A stretch of 64,000 nucleotides of DNA from Rutstroemia sp. NJR-2017a BVV2 (taxonomy: Eukaryota; Ascomycota; Leotiomycetes; Helotiales; Rutstroemiaceae): contig NJPS01000042.1 of assembly GCA_002946415.1 (NCBI GenBank), positions 372,001 to 436,000 of the forward strand, read 5' to 3'. The notes beneath the pieces are model-generated. The model made no database searches and was not told the origin of the DNA. It worked only from the letters and a program-made list of their open reading frames with translations. Positions 1-12,000 of this stretch are shown in pieces. Position numbers and translations under genes: made by a program. The stretch's first letter is position 1. The number at the start of each line of letters is the position of its first letter.

Positions 1-863
1 TACGCATGCAGTTTTGGCGCGATAACCTCAATCGAACATTTGCGAAAACTCCTCCCAAAGAACCGGTTGCAATCCTCCTACACCATGCGCTCACTTCTCT
101 GCAATCACGCTATGAAGGCATCACGACTAGTGTGATGAAGGGCTGGTTTATGAAAGTTATTAACACCAGGGAACAATATATGGACAATCGGCCATATGCC
201 AATTTGGAGGCAGTGGAGATGTATGCTGAAAATACATACTCTACCTTGATGTATTTGACATTAGCAGCTTTGCCACTGAACTCCATGGCTGTGGACCATG
301 TAGCAAGTCACATTGGTAAGGCGACCGGAATCGCAGCAGTCCTAAGAGGCTTGCCATTGATAGCGTTCCCACCGCCACCAAACCACCATAGTAACAATGC
401 AGCTTTCGGGGGCGCTCTAGGCGGGAACGCTGGAAGTCGTCAGGGGGCGGTTGTTTTGCCGCTAGATATCATGGCCGAAGCAGGTGTCAAGGAAGAGGAA
501 GTCTTGAGACACGGGGCGGATGCTCCTGGTCTAAAAGACGCTATCTTCAAAGTGGCGACCAGAGCGAATGATCATTTGATCACGGCCAGAGAAATGCTCA
601 AAAATCTTCAAGCAGGGAGAGATGCAGGTCATGAGTTTGAGCATCAAGGTGAGGAAGGACACCTCTATCATGACTCAAGTGAGGACACTCAGGCCAATGA
701 TTTAGAGAGGGGCTTTGGTATCCTTATGCAGGCAGTGCCTACAAGGTTATGGTTGGAAAAGTTAGAGAAGGTCGACTTTGACGTCTTCAGACCAGAGCTG
801 AGGGCGAGGGAATGGAAGCTGCCTTACAAAGCGTATTGGGCTTATACTCGGCGGACGATTTGA
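1..863 (+). CDS. NDUFAF6-like complex I assembly factor, 3' part (5' partial)
   Basis: C-terminal part of a squalene/phytoene synthase-like protein of the NDUFAF6 type. This family assists early assembly of mitochondrial respiratory complex I. The frame is open from the window edge (codon at 3-5 precedes Met at 6) and stops at 861-863, so the true start lies upstream. The visible 285 residues are mostly helical. They include the run EMYAENTYSTLMYLTLAAL followed by a His-Val-Ala-Ser-His-Ile-Gly-Lys-Ala stretch, which in this family corresponds to the second half of the isoprenoid-synthase fold. The C-terminus is rich in Arg/Lys/Trp. A histidine/asparagine/glycine-rich loop (about residues 122-145 of the visible part) looks like a lineage-specific insertion. 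Family assignment is from remembered pattern, not a search. A phytoene/squalene synthase proper is less likely because the classic Asp-rich catalytic motifs are not visible in this part. Confidence 0.8.
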   Translation, partial: RMQFWRDNLNRTFAKTPPKEPVAILLHHALTSLQSRYEGITTSVMKGWFMKVINTREQYMDNRPYANLEAVEMYAENTYSTLMYLTLAALPLNSMAVDHVASHIGKATGIAAVLRGLPLIAFPPPPNHHSNNAAFGGALGGNAGSRQGAVVLPLDIMAEAGVKEEEVLRHGADAPGLKDAIFKVATRANDHLITAREMLKNLQAGRDAGHEFEHQGEEGHLYHDSSEDTQANDLERGFGILMQAVPTRLWLEKLEKVDFDVFRPELRAREWKLPYKAYWAYTRRTI

Positions 864-1185
864 TGTATTATATCGATGAATTTAATGGACATACATGCCA
901 GACCAACTTTGCAGTTTTGAGAACGAATAATGTTCCGTTTGTCATTGTAAAATATACAGCACTGTTTCCTTATTTGAATTTGAGACTCGTTTACAAAGAC
1001 TGCCACCTTTATGGCCTGGACAGAAAGCAAATCACCATTCATGTGTTTATCGACTCTCATTTTATCTTTGTGATTCTCAGTCCCCGTCTCTACGCAGCCA
1101 TATCTTGGTGATAACCTCAAGCCTCGTTCTGCTCAACTTTTCTTCGTACTTCGCTTCGATCTTTTCCCCCAAGCCACCAAGCACC
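864..1185. other. Convergent intergenic spacer
   Basis: Space between the stop codon of the NDUFAF6-like gene (+) and the stop codon of the small cysteine-rich gene (-). It would hold both 3' UTRs. The first 230 bases are AT-rich. A minus-strand frame ending at 1077 continues past the stop of the cysteine-rich protein and could be an alternative, spliced C-terminus for it; I could not find a splice pair that joins the frames. Confidence 0.5.
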
Positions 1186-1494
1186 TCAGTACCTCCACCC
1201 AACTCCAATCCTCTCCGAACCCGGCCCATACCTCGCATCCCTCTCGCCACATCTTCTTTCCGCGTGGCGTGCATTATTCCTACACTCGAACGAGCAATAC
1301 TCATTAACATATTTCGGCCGCACATTCCACCGATTCGGCAGACACGAATTCGGCATATCGAACGGAATCCCCGGCCTCGCCGATTCTCTCGGATCGTTAA
1401 TTCGTGCGAGCTGCGCATAGATCAGATAGCAGTTTGAGCCTGCGTAGAGACTGCGGTGGCCGCAGGGAGGCTCTATGCTCCAGTAGTTACACAT
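1186..1494 (-). CDS. Small cysteine-rich protein with PCGH motif, unknown function
   Basis: A 102-residue protein read leftwards from ATG at 1494 to a TGA at 1186-1188. It begins MCNYW and has regularly placed Cys/His: Cys2, a PCGH motif (residues 10-13), Cys at about 22, Cys at about 51, the pair CSFEC (about 68-72) and one more Cys at about 82. There is no signal peptide. Small fungal proteins that begin Met-Cys and carry a Cys-Gly-His followed by a C-x3-C pair are common and are suspected zinc-binding proteins of unknown function; that grouping is my impression. The last 20 residues, rich in Arg and Gly, look less protein-like, so the real C-terminus may be altered by an unseen intron. Upstream there are about 670 bases to the alkaline phosphatase stop. 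Function cannot be assigned. Confidence 0.5.
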   Translation of the reverse strand: MCNYWSIEPPCGHRSLYAGSNCYLIYAQLARINDPRESARPGIPFDMPNSCLPNRWNVRPKYVNEYCSFECRNNARHAERRCGERDARYGPGSERIGVGWRY

Positions 1495-2168
1495 GATGTT
1501 TATACTGGAGAAGGAGGGGGAAGGATTCTGGGCAGCGGCGTACAGACATGAAGAGCAGCGTTGTTATTATAGGAGATACAGAGGGCATGATTGATGTATT
1601 GAGTGAGAGAGGTGCCATGGAGATCCAGAGGTAACACTTGTTTTGATTATGAGTCCTTCTCTGCTGGTGGTTTGAGAAGTCACTGTGTGCTGTTGTGCGG
1701 CCCATCTTTCCCGGAAATGCTAAACGACGACGGGACGAAGAGGTTAAAATAGAAATCTTCCGATGACAGGCCAATTGGTACGGATGCTGTGGATGCTGCA
1801 CTGCAACCAGGTGTTGCGAAGGTTGTGTCACATCAATATCTATTGTCCACAAACCTCAAACGACACCACTAAAGATGTCAACGTAAATCTCTTGCTTTAT
1901 TCTTTGGGGGGGTACTGGATTTGTAAGAGATTGTTTCCTGCAGGCTGCGATGTGATGTCAAGTTGACGGCGCAAACGAGGCTCTTGTGTGACGGTGACCG
2001 GAAAGAATAGTTTGCTAGAAAAGATAATCACGAGAAGTGATGACTGCACGGTAAGCTAATAGTGAAGAAAGTACTGGATGAATTTGTGATTGCGATTAGG
2101 GATACCTATTCTAACATGGCCGGGGGGTATAATGAGTAAATATAAAACCAGTCGAGAATCTTTGAAAT
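1495..2168. other. Intergenic, upstream of cysteine-rich gene and downstream of alkaline phosphatase
   Basis: Both neighbours are on the minus strand, so this stretch should hold the promoter of the small gene and the 3' UTR of the phosphatase. A 121-codon minus-strand frame (1487-1852) crosses it but has a composition typical of chance reading (runs of Ser/His/Gln, no recognisable domain). Nothing else can be supported. Confidence 0.4.
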
Positions 2169-4099
2169 CTATTGAGGGAGATTCTTCTGCAGTCGTTCCT
2201 CGTAATGCCCAAATAATGCTTGATCACCCATTCCGGCAGCGAGTAAGCTGACTTCACTGCTAGCTCTGCTGGTGCTGTTCAACTTCGATGTGATCGCATC
2301 AACATCAACATTGAGATAATCTCTCAAGAAGCCACCAACCTCAATATTCTCATGGTTTCCACGTAGAGCTTCTGCAGCATAACCATAAATGTTAACATCT
2401 ACAGCAGAGTGTCCATGGGTTGACCACCCAATTTGCGCTCTTCGACTGATAATTTCTGCGAATGCATATGCAGAGAGCGCAGGGTTTGAGATTACCAACT
2501 CAATTTCTTCATCAGTTGCGTCCATGACACCAAGACCTTCTTCAACAAGTTTATTCTCAACGAAGTGTCTGAGTTTCTTGCCGCTCTCGTTGGTCTTTTC
2601 AATGTGAGCACGCAATGCTCTAGAAAGATATTCTGCAGAGTGTGATGCGTTTGCCAGCACCTCGGGATACCACAAATACTGAGGATAGGAAGCATGGAGT
2701 TCTGAGAAACAAATTAGCTAAAGCCCCTAAACTTATGTAGAAGGTATAATTACGTCTTGCGACAGCCAAACCACCAGTCTCATGATCACTAGTAGCAACA
2801 AGAGCCCCTTCAGTATCACTGTTGTCTAAGAAGTCAACTACACTTTGGAACGCACGATCGTAAGCGAGCACCTCGTGGACCTGAGCGGCCTGCATTCATT
2901 TGTCAGTAATTATTTCATTAGACAATGAACAGTTGAGAGGGACGTGAAACTGCTTTGTTAGGGAATCATATATACGGCTTTCAATACTTACAGGATCATT
3001 CCCGTGGCCTGCGTGGTCAATCCGGCTTCCTTCGATCATAAGGAAGAACCCTTTGTCACTGTCCTTGGTTGCGGCTTCAAGGGCTGCCAAGGCGGTTCTA
3101 GCCATTTCATCGAGAGATGGATAAATATCGTTCATGTTGCGTCGATCGAGCTCAAAAGGAATATCGGTGTCAGAGAAGAGACCCAACAAGGGTAGCTTGA
3201 CGTTTTTTCCAGATTTCAAATCATCGAACTCGGCTCTGCTGTTGATGTATGTCCATCCGTATTTCTCTTGTGCCAACTTGGTGACATCGCGACTGTCGGC
3301 TCTGCAACTGGAAGCTGTGGTGTTTGGAAGGAAGTGGCATCTGCCACCACCCAACATCAAATCCACAACTCGGTACCCCAGTGGATGCTCTCCAACCTCC
3401 TGTAACGCGATTGAGTCCCCCTGGATGCGATAGTCGACGTGCGAAGCAAAGCATGCTGGTGTTGCGTCTGTAATATCGGTGGTAACAACCACTGCAGTCA
3501 TCAGTATAATAGAGACATGGATGGAAAGCTTATCACTTACGTCCAGTCATATAGCCAGCCTTCTTTGCTGCTTCTAGAACAGTACCGCAAGGGGTATGAT
3601 CTGGCAGCATAGATATCGCGCCGTTGTAACTCTTCCTGCCACAGCTAAAGGCAGTAGCACCTGCGGCGCTGTCGGTGACGAGACTGCTGCTCGACCTTGT
3701 CCGCGAGGATCCGATAAAATGCTGGTCGAGATGGAGGATATCGTTGAAAGGCAGACCTTCTTGTAATTGACGGAAACTTCGAGTCAAGCTGAGCGATGCC
3801 GGCCCCATGCCATCGCTGACCATGAAGATGAGGTTGCGTTTTCCGCTCTTCTTAGACTTTTGTGGCGCATTTTGATGTTGGGTTAATAGTACTGCTAGAA
3901 CGATGACAGCAGCTGTAGCAAGAACCGCCCAAACAAAGATGCCGGCCTCTCGCCAGAAGCCAGCTCTCCTGCCAGAAGTATTTACCTCCTTTCTTTGATT
4001 ACCGAGGAGGGCATCATCTTCAGCGGCGGCTCGCTCTTCAGAATTCGACGATGACGGTCGTCCTGAAGCGAAAAGAGGGCTGTTATTCGTCTGCCCCAT
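2169..4099 (-). CDS. PHO8: Vacuolar (repressible) alkaline phosphatase, PHO8-like
   Basis: Four exons: 4099-3541, 3491-2992, 2889-2754, 2701-2169, giving 575 residues with all phases matching. Introns are GTAAGT-type or GTAATT-type and 49-102 bases long. It hydrolyses phosphomonoesters in the vacuole lumen. The N-terminal 50 residues are cytosolic, one membrane segment spans about 51-73 and the catalytic domain follows, the type II topology of yeast Pho8. Visible active-site parts: VSDGMG with Asp96, the phosphorylated Ser144 in TDSAAGATA, the metal ligands in EGSRIDHAGH (about 340-349), the TSDHETGG motif (Asp388, His389) and WSTHGH with the late histidine (about 494-496). All catalytic residues expected of the family are present. 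The start at 4099 is the first ATG and gives the expected short cytosolic tail. Regulation by phosphate starvation is known for the yeast homologue; I saw no obvious CACGTG Pho4-type site just upstream. Confidence 0.93.
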
Positions 4100-5092
4100 G
4101 GTTTATTTCTTGGAAATGGTCGAATATCTAAGTGAAGTCGAATCGGCGACCACAATCCTGATGTGAGCTTGTCCTTCGAAGTGGTAGCTCTAGGGATTAG
4201 TATAGACGCGTTTCTAGGTCTGAGACATTAGAGTTGCTCACGAGGCTTAAGTCAAGGCGCTTTTCGTCTGGGCAACCAAGACGTCGGTGTACAGATAAAG
4301 CGGTGATGTAATCTTTGATACACGAAATTAAATCTACCAATCACATTTGCGAAATCACAATATATCATGACAGTAGAGAAGTTACGAGGAATGAATGTGA
4401 TTTTACTACTTATAGTTGTCAAATGATTTCATTTGGTGGTCACAAAGTTGCATCTTCTTTCAGAAGGCAGCCTTGCGACGATAGCCGTTCTTGGAAAGCC
4501 GCGCCTTCCTGCTTGGTGACAGTACCGCGGCAAGGATTACTGGGGTGCATGAGGTTTACTAAATCACGAGCAGCGTTCCTCCACTGTTCGTAGCTCAATA
4601 GGCACACTTTAAAGAATTCGATTCATTACCTTGCCGGCCTGTTGCAGTGACGCTCGCTATATGAAGGAACTGCACATGATCGATAAAACTTAAGATTCGT
4701 CATCACAGTGCCATATAAAATTCACATGAATAGTATGGCCATACTTCCTTATATTGCTCTTGCAGATACCCTATGATTGAGTAACAGAACAAAACATTAT
4801 CTGGTGGTCGTGTTTGCACACCGGGCATAATCTGAGTGGCTTCTCACTTCGGATCCAGAATCCTTGCAGAACCCTCACAGTCACTCCTCAAAGTGCAATC
4901 AAAGCCAACTCGATTCTCTCACAGATCCGACATTGGACAGCCACTCTTTCAATGAAGAGAGTTCGGTATTTTGTCAAGAAAGCCGGAGCTCATGAAATTC
5001 GTGAAAAGCCCTGATAGATACAGCTAGTTTTTTCCGCTGCGCTACATCCAGCCTTTCCAGTCAAACACCAACAAACCCAGGACCAATCACCC
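4100..5092. other. Intergenic: alkaline phosphatase promoter and eL34 3' region
   Basis: Spacer of about 1 kb between two minus-strand genes. No convincing reading frame, tRNA or repeat was seen. The half nearest 4100 should be the promoter and 5' UTR of the phosphatase. Confidence 0.4.
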
Positions 5093-5712
5093 TTAGCGCT
5101 TCTTTTGTTGAGATTCCTTAAGAACCTTCTTGACGATCTTCTGTTCCTCAATCAAGAAGGCCCTAACGATACGATCCTTAACGCAGTTGGCGCATCTTGA
5201 TCCTCCGTACGCGCGTTGAACGGTCTTCTTTGGTCGGGAGATTGTGGCGTATTCGCGAGGTCGAAGAGCTGGGATCTGTAGCAGAAACATTAGCACATGC
5301 CTTGATGCCTGCTTTCCAATATTTCCAATGAAAGTGATATCCTGAGTACGTTCTGCCTGCCAGAAGACCTATTGCAAGAACACCCCTCCAAAATAGACAT
5401 GCTGCATCGATGTTTGGCCCACGATAAATAAATCTCGTTGATGCGAGCGAATCCGAACTCTTCTCAATCCCATGCGTATCACTAAACAATTGTACTTACA
5501 CCTGGCAATTTGATACCACAGTCACCGCATTTTGGTGCAGTACCGGCCTTCTTGATGTGAAGGTATCGTAGCTCGCCGCCTGGGGTCTTAACGACTCTGA
5601 CCTTGTTTGATCGAGTGTTGTATCTATTTACCATCAACATAAAACTTCTTCAGCCGGGAATTCGAGAGACTCACGGGTTGCGGCGTCTGTAGGTTAATCT
5701 GGTGGACGGCAT
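5093..5712 (-). CDS. RPL34: 60S ribosomal protein eL34
   Basis: Three exons: 5712-5675, 5623-5500 and 5275-5093, giving 114 residues. It is a cytoplasmic large-subunit ribosomal protein. The product starts [20 protein letters not shown], contains the C-x2-C zinc-ribbon half PKCGDCG and the later pair RCANC (together the four cysteines of the eL34 zinc-binding site), and ends in a lysine-rich tail. The first exon codes for only 12 residues plus two bases, a layout usual for fungal ribosomal protein genes. Intron 1 is 51 bases and intron 2, 5276-5499, is 224 bases, long for this window. The gene is divergent from PRP8, with 377 bases between the start codons. Identification is secure from the sequence pattern. 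Confidence 0.95.
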
Positions 5713-6089
5713 CTTGGCGGATTTTGACTTCGTTGGTCGAATTGATGTCGATGTCGTTGTCGTTGTCTGGATTTCTTTCTAAAAAGTTATTTCGCGAAAT
5801 TCAATTGTGGGCGAGCTAATCGGCTAGGGTCTACACCAAATATAGTTAGGCTCATTCTGCTACAGTTTTGTGCCTTAATGCCTCAAATATTTTCAGGCAC
5901 TAAAGTTATCCTTCGAATACGCTAGTGAGAGCTCCCGAGTAAGAACACAAAATTTGTCTCCACGCGCCTCGCGATAGTCATCATTTCCATCAATTTGCCT
6001 TTTATCAACAACAGATCGAAGCTAGGAGAGGCTTCAAATCTAGGGTGATTTGTAACGGGAACTGGGATCTGCTACCTGGAACATTGAAA
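5713..6089. promoter_or_regulatory. Shared divergent promoter of eL34 and PRP8
   Basis: The 377 bases between the eL34 start (minus) and the PRP8 start (plus) must hold both promoters and 5' UTRs. The heptamer CTAGGGT occurs twice, at about 5823 and 6040. It resembles telomere-repeat-like boxes (TAGGG core) linked to ribosomal protein gene promoters in several eukaryotes. A short AT-rich ATATAG stretch lies near 5840. The regulatory role is inferred. Confidence 0.45.
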
Positions 6090-9000
6090 ATGGCATCAAT
6101 CCCACCCCCGCCTCCGCCTGGATGGAGTTCTTCAGCAGTTCCATCTATGCCTCTGGGCGCGCCACCTGGTGCTCCTCCTCCACCAGGTTATCGACCACCA
6201 TCGGATCCTCAAGTCGCGAAGTTTGCACAGAAGAAGAAAGACTGGTTACGAACACAACGAAATCGATTCGGCGAAAAACGAAAAGGAGGATTCGTGGAAA
6301 CTCAGAAGGCTGATATGCCCCCGGAGCATCTGCGCAAGATTGTGAAAGATATCGGAGATGTATCGCAGAAGAAATTCAGCAGCGACAAGCGAAGTTATCT
6401 TGGTGCGCTGAAATTTATGCCACACGCAGTAATGAAGTTGCTGGAGAATATGCCGATGCCATGGGAGTCTGCGAGGGAGGTAAAGGTCCTGTACCACGTT
6501 AACGGTTGCCTAACTTTGGTTAATGAGATTCCAAGAGTTATAGAGCCCGTCTTTCATGCACAATGGGCAACTATGTGGATTTGTATGAGACGAGAGAAGA
6601 GTGACAGAAGGCATTTCAAAAGAATGCGATTTCCGCCGTTTGATGACGAGGAGCCGCCACTTTCATGGTCAGAGAACATTGAGGACGTTGAACCGCTGGA
6701 GCCTATCCAGTTGGAGCTTCATGAGGATGAAGATAGCGCTGTTCTGGAATGGTTCTACGAAAATCGACCTCTTCTCGATACACCGCATGTTAATGGCCCG
6801 AGTTACAAAGAATGGAACCTCACATTACCGCAGATGGCAACATTATATCGATTAAGTCGACCACTGCTTAGCGATATTGTCGATAAGAACTATTTCCACA
6901 TGTTTGAACTGAAGAGTTTCCAGACGGCCAAGGCTCTGAATGTTGCCATACCAGGTGGCCCTCGGTTTGAGCCTTTGTACAAGGACGTCGATCCAAATGA
7001 AGAAGATTTTGGAGAGTTCAATGCCATTGATCGTATCATTTTCCGAGCTCCTATCAGAACCGAATATCGTGTCGCCTTTCCATTCTTATACAATTCTCTC
7101 CCTCGCAGTGTCAAACTGTCATGGTATTCACATCCACAGGCAGTTTATGTGCGCGCCGAGGATCCGAGCCTACCCGCATTTTACTTCGATCCTGTAATCA
7201 ATCCGATCTCTTCCAGGTCAGTTGCACCGAAAAATATCACAATCAGTCACGAAGATGAAATTTTCGGGCCAGGGAACAATGAGGAGCCGGAAGAAGATGC
7301 TTTCCGACTTCCCGGTGATGCCGAACCATTCCTTGCCGACGAAGAACTATACACCAGCGAAACGGCTTCAGCTATTTCTCTGTGGTGGGCCCCATTTCCT
7401 TTCGATCGAAGATCTGGTCGAATGGTGCGAGCCCAGGACGTGCCCCTCATTAAGCAGTGGTATCTAGAGCATTGCCCGCAAGGTCAACCTGTAAAGGTCA
7501 GAGTGTCATATCAGAAGTTGCTCAAAACCTACGTCCTAAATGAGCTCCACAAGAGAAAGCCAAAGGCACAGAGCAAACAGAGCTTGATGAAGTCATTGAA
7601 GCAAACGAAGTTCTTCCAACAAACCACAATCGATTGGGTTGAAGCTGGTCTTCAAGTCTGTCGACAAGGTTTTAATATGCTTAACCTCCTCATCCACCGC
7701 AAAAACCTTACATACCTACATCTCGACTACAACTTCAACCTAAAGCCTGTCAAGACGCTGACCACGAAGGAGCGCAAAAAATCACGTTTCGGAAACGCGT
7801 TCCATCTCATGCGTGAGATCCTGAAATTGACAAAGCTAATCGTCGATGCTCAGGTCCAATATCGTCTGGGCAATATCGACGCCTTCCAGCTCGCAGATGG
7901 TATTCTTTATGCTTTCAATCATGTTGGTCAATTGACCGGAATGTATCGATACAAATACAAGTTAATGCACCAGATTCGTTCTTGTAAGGATTTGAAGCAT
8001 TTGATTTATTATCGATTCAATTCTGGACCCGTAGGCAAGGGACCTGGATGTGGTTTCTGGGCGCCTGCATGGAGAGTCTGGCTCTTCTTCATGCGTGGTA
8101 TTATTCCACTTCTGGAGCGATGGCTGGGTAACCTTCTTTCTAGACAGTTTGAGGGGCGTCACAGCAAGGGTGTTGCTAAGACAGTCACAAAACAGCGTGT
8201 CGAATCGCACTTTGATTTGGAGCTTCGAGCGTCGGTGATGGCCGATCTTATGGACATGATGCCGGAGGGTATCAAACAGAATAAGGTTAACACCGTTCTT
8301 CAACATCTGTCAGAGGCATGGAGATGCTGGAAGAGTAACATCCCTTGGAAGGTTCCAGGTCTACCAGCACCTATTGAAAACATCATCCTCCGTTACGTCA
8401 AGAGCAAGGCGGATTGGTGGATCTCTGTGGCTCATTACAACCGAGAGCGTATCCGTCGTGGGGCCACTGTTGATAAGACTGTTGCGAAGAAGAATCTTGG
8501 TCGTCTCACTCGACTTTGGCTCAAGGCCGAACAAGAAAGACAGCACAATTATATGAAGGATGGCCCGTACGTATCATCAGAAGAGGCTGTAGCAATCTAT
8601 ACTACTACGGTGCACTGGCTCGAATCTCGAAAATTCTCTCCCATTCCATTCCCCAGCGTTTCTTACAAGCATGACACCAAGATCTTGATCCTTGCGCTTG
8701 AGCGACTTCGAGAAGCCTATTCGGTCAAAGGTCGATTGAACCAAAGCCAGCGTGAAGAGCTTGCTTTGATAGAGCAAGCCTACGACAGCCCTGGAACCAC
8801 ACTGGAGAGAATCAAACGTTTCCTTCTGACACAGCGTGCTTTCAAAGAAGTTGGCATAGACATGAATGACAACTACAGCACTATTAACCCGGTATATGAC
8901 ATTGAGCCCGTGGAGAAAATCAGTGATGCATATCTCGACCAATATTTATGGTATCAAGCAGATCAACGCCATCTTTTCCCAGCTTGGATCAAGCCTTCAG

Positions 9001-12000
9001 ATTCGGAGGTTCCACCTTTGCTCACTTATAAATGGGCTCAGGGTATCAACAACCTTGATAAAGTATGGGAAACGGCAGACGGAGAGTGCAATGTCATGAT
9101 TGAGACTCAGCTATCGAAGGTGTATGAGAAGATCGATTTGACTCTCCTCAATCGCCTGCTCCGTTTGATCATGGATCACAATCTTGCTGATTACATATCG
9201 TCCAAAAATAACGTTCAGTTGACCTACAAGGACATGAACCACGTTAACAGCTACGGAATGATTAGGGGTCTCCAGTTCTCAGCCTTTGTCTTCCAATACT
9301 ACGGACTTGTCCTTGATCTCTTGCTTCTAGGTCTTCAGCGTGCGAGCGAAATCGCAGGTCCTCCCGCAAGCCCCAATGACTTCCTTCAGTTCAGGGACCG
9401 TGAAACTGAGACGAGACATCCTATCCGTTTGTACACAAGATACATTGATCGCATCTGGGTGTTTTTCCGTTTCACAGCTGATGAATCTCGCGATCTCATT
9501 CAGCGATTCCTTACCGAGCAACCTGACCCCAACTTCGAGAATGTCATTGGTTACAAGAACAAGAAGTGCTGGCCAAGAGACTCGCGCATGCGTCTCATGA
9601 GACACGACGTTAATCTTGGTCGCGCCGTCTTCTGGGACTTGAAGAATCGCTTGCCAAGATCCGTTACTACCATTGAATGGGATGATACCTTTTCAAGTGT
9701 GTACAGCAGGGACAATCCTAACCTTCTGTTCTCGATGTGCGGCTTCGAAGTCAGAATCCTTCCCAAGATTCGAAACCAGAATGATGAGTTCCCGGTCAAG
9801 GACAGTGTATGGTCATTGGTGGACAACACGAGCAAAGAGAGAACTGCACATGCATTTTTGCAGGTCACCGAAGAAGATATTGCAAAGTTCAACAACCGAA
9901 TCCGACAGATTCTGATGTCCTCTGGTTCAACTACTTTTACTAAGATCGCCAACAAGTGGAACACCACGTTGATTGCGCTGTTCACATACTATCGTGAAGC
10001 TGCTGTTTCGACCGTCAACTTGTTAGACACTATTGTCAAGTGTGAGACAAAGATTCAGACTCGAGTCAAGATTGGTCTCAACTCCAAGATGCCGTCTCGA
10101 TTCCCGCCAGCTGTTTTCTACACACCCAAAGAACTTGGTGGTCTGGGTATGATTTCCGGATCGCACATCCTCATTCCAACCAGCGACAAGAGATGGTCCA
10201 AACAGACCGATACTGGTGTTACACATTATCGCGCAGGAATGACCCACGATGAGGATACTCTTATTCCCAACATTTTCAGATACATTATACCTTGGGAGGC
10301 TGAGTTCATTGATTCTCAGCGTGTGTGGACTGAATACTCGCAGAAGCGTCTAGAGGCCAATCAGCAAAATCGAAGACTCACCCTCGAGGATCTCGAAGAC
10401 AGTTGGGATCGTGGTTTGCCCCGTATCAACACGTTGTTCCAGAAAGATAGAAGCACTCTAAGTTTCGACAAAGGTTTCCGTGCCCGTACTGAGTTCAAGA
10501 CATATCAATTGATGAAGAGTAATCCCTTCTGGTGGACTAGTCAACGTCATGATGGAAAGCTGTGGAATCTCAACGCCTATCGTACCGATGTTATCCAAGC
10601 GCTTGGTGGTGTCGAAACAATTCTCGAGCATACCTTGTTCAAAGCGACAGCTTTCCCCTCTTGGGAAGGTCTTTTCTGGGAGAAAGCTTCAGGATTTGAA
10701 GAGAGCATGAAGTTCAAGAAGCTTACAAACGCTCAACGATCCGGTCTCAACCAAATCCCCAATCGTCGGTTCACTCTGTGGTGGTAAGTGCATCTTCTCC
10801 ATTTGTTTTGATTGTTTAAGCTTTTGTTGCACATTGACTTCTTGATTCCCTGCCCTTCCAAATTCGAAGAGTTTAATGTTTGGATTCTTGTTATACATTC
10901 AATTTTTGAATCTCGCCCTTTCAAAGGCAAAACTGTGAATGTCCAGGAAAAATCCCAGCACCACTTCGATGAATTTCAGAAGACAGAAGTAAAGGAACTA
11001 GTGTTCTTTCTGCCCATACCAGGTTTGCCCCAGGCTTGAACATTTGGTATTTACTTGATTGTTCTGCGTTTTAATGTCCTTTTACGTCTCAAACATCATC
11101 TTTTTCATGAACCCTACTGACGTATAATTCTCAGGTCGCCCACTATCAACAGGGCAAACGTTTACGTTGGTTTCCAAGTCCAACTGGATCTTACTGGTAT
11201 CTTCTTGCACGGAAAGATCCCAACCCTCAAAATCTCCCTCATTCAGATCTTCAGGGCACATTTGTGGCAGAAGATTCACGAGTCAGTGGTTATGGATCTC
11301 TGTCAAGTGTTCGACCAGGAGCTTGAGCAGCTCGGCATTGAGACTGTGCAAAAGGAGACTATCCATCCCAGAAAGTCTTACAAAATGAACAGTTCTTGCG
11401 CCGATATCCTTCTGTTCGCCAGTCACAAGTGGAACGTTACTCGCCCGTCCATTTTGTTTGATACAAAGGATGTTATTGAGGCCACGACCACCAACAAATT
11501 CTGGGTTGATGTTCAACTTCGTTATGGTGATTATGATTCGCACGACATTGAACGTTATGTTCGTGCCAAATATCTCGATTACACCACCGACAGCATGAGT
11601 ATCTATCCTTCAGCCACTGGTCTTATGATTGGTATTGATTTGGCGTATAATCTTTACTCCGCCTATGGTCAGTATTTCCCGGGTCTTAAGCAATTAGTAC
11701 AACAGGCTATGGCGAAGATCATGAAAGCCAACCCTGCCCTTTATGTCCTCCGCGAACGTATCAGAAAGGGTCTACAACTCTACGCTTCTGAAAGCAACCA
11801 GGAGTTCTTGAATTCCCAGAATTACTCCGAACTCTTCAGCAACCAGATCCAACTCTTCATTGACGATACCAACGTTTACCGTGTTACCATTCACAAAACC
11901 TTTGAGGGTAACTTGACCACCAAACCAATCAACGGCGCAATTTTCATCTTCAATCCTCGTACAGGACAACTCTTCTTGAAGATCATTCATACGAGCGTCT

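Noticed and set aside
6045..6089. 15-codon upstream extension of PRP8
   Set aside because: It begins with GTG rather than ATG and precedes the family-typical [11 protein letters not shown] start.
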